This document shows, in pieces, positions 1 to 5,620 of a stretch of 7,503 nucleotides of DNA. The position numbers and the translations under genes are program-made. The notes under the pieces are model-generated. The model saw only the letters and a program-made list of their open reading frames with translations. It searched no databases and was not told the DNA's origin. The DNA is from an uncultured Microcaldota archaeon (GTDB taxonomy: Archaea > Micrarchaeota > Micrarchaeia > Anstonellales > Bilamarchaeaceae). The stretch lies in contig CAIXOA010000084.1 in the NCBI GenBank assembly GCA_903920925.1, positions 1 to 7,503 on the forward strand. Direction: 5' to 3'. The first letter of the stretch is position 1, and every line of letters starts with the position of its first letter.

Positions 1-2
1 AC

Positions 3-656
3 GTGATGGAGCCGATGCAGATTGCGGACGGCGAGAAGCCGGAAAAAATAGTTGAGATGGTCCGCTTCGCGGTCTCCAAGGTCTACAAGGACGACAAGAT
101 TCCCGTAGTAATCGGGGGCGAGCATTCCGTTTCCGTGGGCGCGGTGCAGGCGCTGAAGGACGAGGACATATCCGTCCTGCATATAGATGCGCACTCCGAC
201 CTCAGGAACGAATTTGAGGGCTCCAAATACTCCCACGCGTGCGCCGCGCGCAGGATGCGCGAGCTTGTGGATTCCGTCGCCCAGGTGGGCATAAGGAGCG
301 CAACCCGTGAATGCATAGAATATTTGGATTCCATCGGGAAAAAGGACACGATGTTCTTTGGCCGGGATTATGACATAGACGACATACTTGAAATCCTCGG
401 CGACCGCGTGTATATCACATTAGATATGGACGGCTTCGATTCCTCGCTCGTGCCTGCGGTGGGCACGCCCCAGCCCGGAGGCCTTCTTTGGCAGGATTTC
501 ATAGACATCTGCAAAACTGTGGGCAAGGAAAAGGAAATAGTTGGGTTTGATGTCGTTGAACTTGCCCCTATTGCTGACAATCCCGCGAGCGACCTGGTCG
601 CCGCGAAGGCATTGTACAAGCTCGCCGGCTACACGCTGTTTTCCGAAGAGCTTTAA
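3..656 (+). CDS. speB: Agmatinase (ureohydrolase/arginase family), 5'-truncated by window edge
   Basis: Agmatinase hydrolyses agmatine to putrescine and urea in the cytoplasm with a two-manganese centre, giving archaea their polyamine precursor. Numbering from the GTG at position 3, the sequence shows the family's metal-binding motifs in order: GGEHS (residues 38-42, ligand H41), HIDAHSD (60-66; D62, H64, D66), a SHACAARR loop where agmatinases carry a related SH motif, and DMDGFD (141-146; D141, D143) followed by VGTPQPGG. A late acidic residue, E186 in DVVELAP, fits the conserved glutamate. The usual motif reads DP after the second acidic pair; here it is DS. The family is normally about 280-300 aa with GGDHS/GGEHS near residue 110, so roughly 70 N-terminal residues probably lie left of the window and neither GTG 3 nor ATG 6 is the likely start. 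Other ureohydrolases (arginase, guanidinobutyrase) share the fold; agmatinase is favoured by overall similarity and archaeal context. Confidence 0.88.
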   Translation: MMEPMQIADGEKPEKIVEMVRFAVSKVYKDDKIPVVIGGEHSVSVGAVQALKDEDISVLHIDAHSDLRNEFEGSKYSHACAARRMRELVDSVAQVGIRSATRECIEYLDSIGKKDTMFFGRDYDIDDILEILGDRVYITLDMDGFDSSLVPAVGTPQPGGLLWQDFIDICKTVGKEKEIVGFDVVELAPIADNPASDLVAAKALYKLAGYTLFSEEL

Positions 657-661
657 GCAGG

Positions 662-670
662 TTTTTAAAT
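662..670 (+). promoter_or_regulatory. TATA-like box for smc; T-run may also end speB transcription
   Basis: TTTTTAAAT lies 6 bases after the agmatinase stop. Its centre at about 667 predicts transcription starting near 692-695, leaving a leader of about 23 bases that still contains the purine-rich site at 703-708. The T5 run is also the kind of sequence at which archaeal RNA polymerase can terminate, so the element may serve both genes. It is the only AT-rich stretch of this kind in the 60-base gap. The role is inferred from position and composition. Confidence 0.5.
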
Positions 671-702
671 TGATTTTCCGTATTTCCCCCACACAGTCCA
701 AC

Positions 703-708
703 GAGAGG
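703..708 (+). promoter_or_regulatory. Ribosome binding site of smc
   Basis: GAGAGG ends 8 bases before the ATG at 717. It resembles the GGAGG core pairing with the 16S 3' end, and supports ATG 717 as the smc start. The match is partial. Confidence 0.5.
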
Positions 709-716
709 CAGGCGCA

Positions 717-3700
717 ATGTTCACAATCTCAGAAATAAAGATGCGGGGCTTCAAGTCCTTCAAGAAATCCGACCTCCAGCTGGTCTCCGGCTTCAACTGC
801 CTCGCCGGCCCCAACGGGAGCGGAAAATCTAATGTTCTCGACGCAATAAGGTTCGCGCTGGGCGAACAATCCCTAAAGTCCCTCCGCGCAAAAAAGGTCA
901 AGGACCTCATCTGCCAGGATTCGAAATATGCGGATGTATTGCTCACATTCCTCGAGGACGGGAAGAAAAAGCACGAACTGCGAAGGGCGATACGCGCGGA
1001 CGGGAAAATCCTGTACAGATTGGACGGTAAGCGCTCCACCCGCACCGGCATCCTGGAATTCCTGAAGAAATTCTCCCTTGACGACACCGGGAGAAATGTA
1101 ATTGCACAAGGGCAGGTCCAGCGCATCATTGACATGGGAGGAAAGGAAAGAAGGACCATTATTGATGGAGTGGCAGGCATCTCCGAATTTGAAGACAAGA
1201 AGAAGGAGGCGATGGGCGAGCTGGAGATTGTGGAGAACCGGATGCGCGAGGCGAACCTCGTGATGGGCGAAAGGGAGGCCTTCCTCAGGGATTTGGAGAA
1301 GGAGAAGAACCGCGCCCTTTCTTACGCCTCTTCGCGGGACCACCTGAAGAGAGTAAAGGCGACCCTCATTAATCTCGAATTGAATTCCAACGAATCCCGC
1401 ATTGGGAAAATAAACGAAAAGGTCACCGATTCCACAAAAAGGGAGGACGAGCTTCATGCCGCCCTCACTGAACTCGAGCAGAAGGTCGCGGATGTCGACA
1501 AGGAAAAGAGCAGCGTCCTTGATGAAATCGGGAAAAAGAAGAAGCGCGACGACCTTTTCAAGGAGATGGAGAACGCGCGCGCCGAGCTCGGCTCCCACAC
1601 CCAGGCCCTTTCCGACGGAAAGGACAACAAGGAGAAAATTGAATCCGACATTTCGGAGGTCGCGAAGGAAATCAAATCCGAGGAGTCCGAAATCTCATCC
1701 ATTGAAGGGAAAACCTCCTCCCTCAAAAAGGAGGTGGATGAGCTTGAGAAGAAGCGCGTGAGCTATTCCGAGGACCCGCTGGTTGCGGCCGTCCGTTCCC
1801 AGCTATCCTCCCTGGAAAAGGAAATTTCGCGCGTGCGCGAGGAGCGCATCCAGCGGGAAGGGGAGATAAGCCGCCTTTCGGCCCTCTGCGAAGAGAAGGA
1901 GAAGATAGCGGCGGCCTACGCCGAAGGCGAGGGTGAGGAATCCAACGCCGAAAAGTCCGTTTCCGTCCTCTCTTCGCGGAAGGGCGAAGTTGTGCAGATG
2001 CTCGACCGCCTCTTCCAGAAGGAGAAGGATTTGAACGAGCAGAGCGCGGAGATAGACCGCAGTTTGCTGGATGCGAGGGAGAGAATAGCAGTCCTGCGCG
2101 TGCAGTCCTCGCCCACCGCGTTCAACCCCGCGTTGCGTTTCATAGCCGAATTAAAGACGAAAGTGAACGGAATCCACGGCACGGTTGCGGAACTCATAGA
2201 ATTCGACCCTAAGTTCGCGGAGGCGATCGACGCCGCCGCGGGCCAGAGGCTCCTTTACGTCGTCGTGGATGACGCCTCCACGGCCACGGAGTGCATAAAG
2301 CACCTGAAGACCGCGGGCGTAGGGAGGGCAACCTTCATCCCGATAAAGGAGATAAGGGCGCCCGAATCCGGAGGCAGCTCTTCCGGCGGATTGGGGATGC
2401 TCATGGATTTCCTCCGCTTCAGGCCCGAGCACAGGAGGGCGGTGGAATTCCTGTTCGGCTCCACCCTCCTGGTTTCCAATTCCACGGAAGCGAAAAAAAT
2501 CGGTATTGGGAACGCGCGGATGGTCACCCTTGAGGGGGAATTGTTCGAACGCTCCGGCCTTATAACCGGAGGAAAAACCCGGGGGGGCATCGCGGTCTCC
2601 GCCCAGCTTTCCAAGGCGGAGAAGGAGGCCGAAGACCTCCGCGAAAGGAAGAATTCCATACTCTCGGATTTGCGCAACATAAGGGAGGAGACGTCAACCC
2701 TGCGCAAGGAGCGCTCCGAGCTCGAGGTTGAGATGAGGAAGTGCGAGCTGGAGACGGAATCCGCAAAGAGGGCGGAGGCCGAGGCGAAGAAGAGGAGGAA
2801 AATAGCGGAGGATGCGCGGAAGGAAATAGTTGATTTGCAGAAGTCCGTCTCCTCCATGAAGGAGAAGCTCTCCGGATACGACACGTCCATCTCCAAGCTC
2901 GAGAAAAAGATATCCGACAAGAACGATGAGCTGAAGGAAGCGGAGCAGAAGAGCGCGGAGGCGATGCGCAGCGTCGAAAAGGAGCACCAGGAGCTCACTA
3001 AACTATACTCATCGAGGAAGGCGCAGCTCGATTCCCTCCTTAAGGAGATGGAAATGCGGCAGCAGGGGATAAAGGAAAGGAATTCCCGCCTCTCCGGGCT
3101 CAAATCCCAGCTTTCCGCGCTGGACAAGAAGCTGTCCGGGCACGCGAAGCGCGTGGACGAGCTGGTCGCGCTGATAGATTCCATAGAAAAGAAGATAGGT
3201 GAATCCAGCAAGGCGCTCGACGCGCTGTTCCAGAAATCCAAAAAATTCGAGGAGGAACTCCAGGAAATCGGAAAGAGGAGGGGCGAACTCAACATGGAAC
3301 TTTCCAAATTGGAGAAGCAGCGCCACCAGTACGACATTGAGCTGGCGACCCTCAGCACCCGCCTCGAGGACCTTAAGGCCGAAATGGAGAGCTACGCGGG
3401 CGTGGAGCCCCTTGCGGAGAAGGGGAAGGAAAAGCTCACCGAGGGCATGCGGAGCCTGGAGCAGCAGATTTCCGAGCTCGGGGACGTGAACATGGCCGCC
3501 CCGGAGCAATACGAAAAGAAATCCACGGAAATCGCGGAGATAAAGGACAAGCTCGAAAAATTGCGCGTGGAGCGGAATGCGATAATGGACATGGTGAATT
3601 CCATAGAGGAGAAGAAGAAGGAAGCCTTCTTCGAGGCGTTCAACGCCGTCAACGAGAACTTCGGGAACATGTTCAAGTACATCAGCATGGGCGAGGGCTA

Positions 3701-4070
3701 TCTCCACCTGGACAACCCCGCGGACCTTTTCAACAGCGGGATGTACCTGAAGGTGAAGAGGAACAACCGGGAGAGCTCGCTGGAGGCCCTTTCCGGAGGG
3801 GAAAAGACGCTGCTCGCGCTCATGTTCGTCTTCGCCCTGCAGTTCTACAAGCCCTCCCCGTTCTATATTCTGGACGAGGTGGACCAGTCCCTGGACAAGG
3901 TGAACTCCCAGCAGCTCGCAAAGCTCCTGCGCAGCATCTCCTCCCAGTCCCAGTTCATCGTGGTTACGCACGACGATTCCATACTGGGGATGGCGGAGGC
4001 CATAATGGGCGTTTCCAGGGTGGACGGAATCTCAAAAATAGTCGGAGTGAAAATACCGAAAGCCAGCTGA
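717..4070 (+). CDS. smc: Chromosome segregation ATPase SMC
   Basis: SMC proteins dimerise through a hinge and use ATP-driven head closure to organise and segregate chromosomes, usually with ScpA/ScpB-type kleisin partners. All parts are visible: N-terminal head with Walker A GPNGSGKS (residues 31-38) and Q-loop (Q131 in IAQGQVQ), then the family stretch ERRTIIDGVAGISEFEDKK; long N-arm coiled coil (~165-475); globular hinge (~479-625) including LITGGK (G618, G619); C-arm coiled coil (~630-920); GDVNMAAPEQYE (from 922); ABC signature LSGGEK (1025-1030); Walker B with D1053 and catalytic E1054 in FYILDEVD; D-loop SLD (1058-1060); H-loop H1085. At 1117 aa it is somewhat shorter than the ~1170-1190 typical of archaeal and bacterial SMCs, the difference being in the arms. 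The start is supported by a purine-rich site 8 bases upstream and by the N-terminus aligning with the family. The reading frame is intact. No scpA is adjacent: the next gene is convergent. Rad50 is excluded by the presence of a true SMC hinge and no zinc hook. Confidence 0.97.
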   Translation: MFTISEIKMRGFKSFKKSDLQLVSGFNCLAGPNGSGKSNVLDAIRFALGEQSLKSLRAKKVKDLICQDSKYADVLLTFLEDGKKKHELRRAIRADGKILYRLDGKRSTRTGILEFLKKFSLDDTGRNVIAQGQVQRIIDMGGKERRTIIDGVAGISEFEDKKKEAMGELEIVENRMREANLVMGEREAFLRDLEKEKNRALSYASSRDHLKRVKATLINLELNSNESRIGKINEKVTDSTKREDELHAALTELEQKVADVDKEKSSVLDEIGKKKKRDDLFKEMENARAELGSHTQALSDGKDNKEKIESDISEVAKEIKSEESEISSIEGKTSSLKKEVDELEKKRVSYSEDPLVAAVRSQLSSLEKEISRVREERIQREGEISRLSALCEEKEKIAAAYAEGEGEESNAEKSVSVLSSRKGEVVQMLDRLFQKEKDLNEQSAEIDRSLLDARERIAVLRVQSSPTAFNPALRFIAELKTKVNGIHGTVAELIEFDPKFAEAIDAAAGQRLLYVVVDDASTATECIKHLKTAGVGRATFIPIKEIRAPESGGSSSGGLGMLMDFLRFRPEHRRAVEFLFGSTLLVSNSTEAKKIGIGNARMVTLEGELFERSGLITGGKTRGGIAVSAQLSKAEKEAEDLRERKNSILSDLRNIREETSTLRKERSELEVEMRKCELETESAKRAEAEAKKRRKIAEDARKEIVDLQKSVSSMKEKLSGYDTSISKLEKKISDKNDELKEAEQKSAEAMRSVEKEHQELTKLYSSRKAQLDSLLKEMEMRQQGIKERNSRLSGLKSQLSALDKKLSGHAKRVDELVALIDSIEKKIGESSKALDALFQKSKKFEEELQEIGKRRGELNMELSKLEKQRHQYDIELATLSTRLEDLKAEMESYAGVEPLAEKGKEKLTEGMRSLEQQISELGDVNMAAPEQYEKKSTEIAEIKDKLEKLRVERNAIMDMVNSIEEKKKEAFFEAFNAVNENFGNMFKYISMGEGYLHLDNPADLFNSGMYLKVKRNNRESSLEALSGGEKTLLALMFVFALQFYKPSPFYILDEVDQSLDKVNSQQLAKLLRSISSQSQFIVVTHDDSILGMAEAIMGVSRVDGISKIVGVKIPKAS
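4034..4053 (-). terminator. Two minus-strand T-runs inside the smc 3' end, candidate terminator of the convergent gene
   Basis: On the minus strand, just after the TGA of the surface-protein gene, come T4 (4053-4050) and T5 (4038-4034). They lie within the last codons of smc, so the minus-strand transcript probably overlaps the smc 3' end by at least 20-40 bases. The call rests only on T-run position. Confidence 0.25.
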
Positions 4071-4075
4071 TTTTT
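4071..4075 (+). terminator. T-run after smc stop, candidate archaeal terminator
   Basis: Five T residues follow the smc TGA directly. Archaeal RNA polymerase often stops at short T-runs without a hairpin. The run is short and also reaches the stop codon of the convergent gene, so smc transcripts may read into that gene's antisense strand. Confidence 0.3.
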
Positions 4076-5205
4076 CACTGCCTCTCGGCCACGCCGGTTA
4101 TCCCCATCACCGTTTCTCCGAGCACGCTCGCGTTTATCGTCACCGGGATGGTCCCGTTCATTTCCCCGGAGGTTATCACCTCTGCGGAATCAGTGTAGAA
4201 ATTGTAATCGCCTATCTTTTCCGGTATCCTGATGGTATAAATGTATTTCACTTCCGGGGTGAGATTGAGCGCGGGCTGCGCCTCCGAGTGGATCACCAGC
4301 GAGGAGTTCATGAAAACGGCATCCTGGCCGAAATCCTGCAGCACCCTGGCCTTGTCCGTGAAGTTCTGCCCCACGGTTATCGCCCTCTCGCTTATCGTTC
4401 CCACATAATCGAATTTCTTGGAAATCATCTCCTGCGGGGTAAGCGAGTTCGCGAGAATCACGTTGTTGTTCCTGGTGTAGTCCACATTCCCGGCCCCGAA
4501 CTCGGTTTTGAGGGCGTCCACATCCAGGTTCCTGCTTTCCCACGGGATATTGAAATAGTAGGTCTTTCCCGTGGATTCGGATATCTCCGCATCATAGTCA
4601 ATCAACTGGGCGGAAAGCATCGGAGAGATGCTCTGCATCCCGGTGGGCGTCTCCCCCTGCGTCTCTATCACCAGCCTCATGAGCATCTTTCCCCCGATTT
4701 TCGAAACCGGCTCGGCCATGTACTCGAACTTCGTGCCCATTACGTTTGCGGTGCTCCCGTTCGCGAGGGCCATGCTGAAGTATGCCGGCATCCCCAGGGT
4801 TGCGAGCGTATAGGCGGTTATGTTCATTCTCTTGAGTTTTGAGTAGACCTCGGGGGTTTGGGACGAATCCGACACCGAGATGACGCTTCTCGCGGTCTCG
4901 TTGATTATGTCCTCCACGCCCTGGAGCCCCGCCACATAGCTTCTCGTGGAATCGTTTAGCTGCCCGTCGACATAAAGGTAGGGCCTGTAGTCAAGGATGG
5001 TAATATTCACTTGCGCCACCCCGCTATAGGTCTGGTTCCCGAGGCTTTCATCCTGGGTGGTGGTGTTCTTGGATCCCAATGCGAAGGATTCAAGCATGAA
5101 GGCGAGGCAGACCAATACGACCACGACCTGGATGATCAGCTGCTTCGTGTTGGTCTTTTTCTCTTCCGTTTTTCCCGGGGCTTGCGCCCCCGTCTTCTCT
5201 TCCAT
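4075..5205 (-). CDS. Membrane-anchored surface protein of unknown function, rich in N-glycosylation sequons
   Basis: I do not recognise this 376-aa protein. It has a charged cytoplasmic N-terminus (about 22 residues, many K and E), one hydrophobic segment (about 23-43) that should act as an uncleaved signal anchor, and a large C-terminal domain outside the membrane. That domain looks beta-rich, has no cysteine (the only Cys is C33, in the membrane segment) and carries 12 N-X-S/T sequons, including N47, N57, N67, N84, N102 and N128. This density fits a heavily N-glycosylated archaeal envelope protein. Start choice: ATG 5205 is the only start before the membrane segment; the next Met (37) is inside it. 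That ATG lies one base after the discriminator of tRNA-Ala, with no ribosome binding site, so translation is probably leaderless or nearly so after tRNA processing. The gene is convergent with smc, 4 bases apart. No catalytic motif was seen; an adhesin, cell-surface structural protein or binding protein are all possible. Confidence 0.8.
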   Translation of the reverse strand: MEEKTGAQAPGKTEEKKTNTKQLIIQVVVVLVCLAFMLESFALGSKNTTTQDESLGNQTYSGVAQVNITILDYRPYLYVDGQLNDSTRSYVAGLQGVEDIINETARSVISVSDSSQTPEVYSKLKRMNITAYTLATLGMPAYFSMALANGSTANVMGTKFEYMAEPVSKIGGKMLMRLVIETQGETPTGMQSISPMLSAQLIDYDAEISESTGKTYYFNIPWESRNLDVDALKTEFGAGNVDYTRNNNVILANSLTPQEMISKKFDYVGTISERAITVGQNFTDKARVLQDFGQDAVFMNSSLVIHSEAQPALNLTPEVKYIYTIRIPEKIGDYNFYTDSAEVITSGEMNGTIPVTINASVLGETVMGITGVAERQ

Positions 5206-5206
5206 G

Positions 5207-5278
5207 TGGACTTGGGGGGAATCGCACCCCCGGCCTCTCGCATGCCAAGCGAGCGCTCTGCTGCTGAGCTACAAGCCC
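5207..5278 (-). tRNA. tRNA-Ala (anticodon GGC)
   Basis: The 72-base gene folds into a complete cloverleaf. The 7-bp acceptor stem pairs GGGCTTG with CAAGTCC and includes a G3-U70 wobble, the classic alanine identity element; A73 follows. The D-stem is GCTC/GAGC, the anticodon stem CTCGC/GCGAG with loop TTGGCAT (anticodon GGC, reading GCC and GCU), and the T-stem GGGGG/CCCCC. U8, G15-C48 and U33 are normal. CCA is not encoded (the next bases are CA), as in many archaeal tRNAs, and there is no intron. Odd points: the T-loop is TGCGATT, with G where nearly all tRNAs have U55, and the D-loop is a minimal AGCAGCA without the GG doublet; the best alignment gives A18 and G19. All stems are perfect, so this is unlikely to be a pseudogene. 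The gene ends one base before the ATG of the next gene. Confidence 0.95.
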
Positions 5279-5287
5279 GAGAAACGC

Positions 5288-5306
5288 GGAGGGGAATGCC
5301 CCCTCC
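5288..5306 (-). repeat. Perfect 7-bp inverted repeat between LSm and tRNA-Ala
   Basis: GGAGGGG and CCCCTCC flank a 5-base spacer, forming a GC-rich hairpin or palindromic site. It lies between the TATA-like box at 5309-5315 and the expected tRNA transcription start near 5287. It could be an operator, a structure at the end of the LSm transcript, or a chance GC-rich palindrome. There is no T-run after it, so an intrinsic bacterial-type terminator is unlikely. Confidence 0.5.
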
Positions 5307-5308
5307 CC

Positions 5309-5315
5309 ATATTTT
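5309..5315 (-). promoter_or_regulatory. TATA-like box for tRNA-Ala (and probably the downstream gene)
   Basis: On the minus strand the sequence reads GAAAATATGG, with AAAATAT centred at 5312, 34 bases before the first tRNA base (5278). This predicts a start near 5285-5287 and a short 5' leader for RNase P to remove. No AT-rich box lies between here and the start of the surface-protein gene at 5205, so this promoter may drive both. Confidence 0.5.
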
Positions 5316-5340
5316 CTTCTCCTAATTCTCCCCTGATTAT

Positions 5341-5565
5341 TCAGGAGGGAGAGATGTATATCACGCTGTCCCCGCGGAGAAGGGCCGTTCCTATGCCCTT
5401 CTTCACCTCGTCGTTCACGAGAAGCTCCGCCTTCTCCAGCACAATGTTCATGTGCACATCGTATGCAACCATGACTCCCCTGAACGTCACGCCGCCCTTC
5501 AGCCCTATCACGACCGTGTTGTTAAGCGCCGCGTTCAGCACATCAAATGGCCTTCTTTCTGTCAT
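5341..5565 (-). CDS. Sm-like archaeal protein (LSm/SmAP)
   Basis: Archaeal LSm proteins form heptameric (sometimes hexameric) rings that bind U-rich RNA and act in RNA metabolism. The 74-aa length matches a single Sm fold. After a short N-terminal helix come the Sm1 motif (about 14-44, with GGVTFRG, then D36, H38 and N40 in YDVHMN) and the Sm2 motif (LLRGDSVIYIS, with R64, G65 and D66). H38, N40, R64 and D66 correspond to the uridine-pocket residues known from archaeal SmAP1 structures, so RNA binding should be intact. ATG 5565 has a partial ribosome binding site (AGGGTG, 7 bases upstream) and a TATA-like box about 46 bases upstream, so it is probably transcribed on its own. In many archaea this gene sits with the ribosomal protein L37e gene; here no L37e follows, and a tRNA-Ala gene comes next after 62 bases. 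Confidence 0.95.
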   Translation of the reverse strand: MTERRPFDVLNAALNNTVVIGLKGGVTFRGVMVAYDVHMNIVLEKAELLVNDEVKKGIGTALLRGDSVIYISPS

Positions 5566-5572
5566 TCAAATA

Positions 5573-5578
5573 CACCCT
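5573..5578 (-). promoter_or_regulatory. Ribosome binding site of LSm gene
   Basis: AGGGTG on the minus strand, 7 bases before ATG 5565. GGTG can pair with the anti-Shine-Dalgarno sequence; the match is partial but the spacing is right. Confidence 0.45.
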
Positions 5579-5585
5579 AAAAAAA
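5579..5585 (-). terminator. T7 run downstream of the CNNM-family gene
   Basis: Seven consecutive T residues on the minus strand, about 36 bases after the CNNM-family stop. A T-run of this length is a good candidate for an archaeal terminator. It also falls at the predicted start of the LSm transcript (near 5585), so it may instead be part of that gene's leader. Confidence 0.4.
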
Positions 5586-5607
5586 CAGTTGAACTTGCAC
5601 AAAACCC

Positions 5608-5614
5608 TTTATAT
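5608..5614 (-). promoter_or_regulatory. TATA-like box for LSm gene
   Basis: ATATAAA on the minus strand, centred at 5611. A spacing of about 26 bases predicts a start near 5585 and a leader of about 20 bases that includes the AGGGTG site. It lies in the 55-base gap after the CNNM-family stop. Confidence 0.55.
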
Positions 5615-5620
5615 TGATTT

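Noticed and set aside
657..716. Possible small gene or riboswitch in the gap between agmatinase and smc
   Set aside because: Only 60 bases, explained by a TATA-like box and a ribosome binding site; no structured element or start codon with a plausible frame was seen.
2578..2590. G7 run in the SMC hinge as a phase-variation tract or frameshift
   Set aside because: The frame continues intact on both sides and encodes the expected hinge sequence (TRGGI); a single short run in a housekeeping gene gives no reason to infer slippage control.
2255..3971. Long open frames on the minus strand opposite smc (367 and 320 codons)
   Set aside because: They run antisense to an unmistakable SMC coding sequence, have low-complexity Ser/Leu-rich translations typical of antisense coiled-coil DNA, and show no recognisable motif or ribosome binding site.
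4288..4842. Plus-strand 184-codon open frame opposite the surface-protein gene
   Set aside because: The minus-strand frame has a clear membrane anchor and a coherent sequon-rich ectodomain; the plus-strand translation is His/Arg/Gly-rich with no domain character and no promoter or ribosome binding site.
5203..5290. tRNA 3' end as an attachment site of an integrated element
   Set aside because: No second copy of the tRNA 3' end, no integrase and no shift to foreign gene content is visible within the window; the flanking genes are ordinary chromosomal ones.
5011..5617. Plus-strand open frames crossing the tRNA and LSm genes
   Set aside because: They run through a perfect tRNA cloverleaf and opposite a conserved Sm-fold gene, and their translations show no family features.
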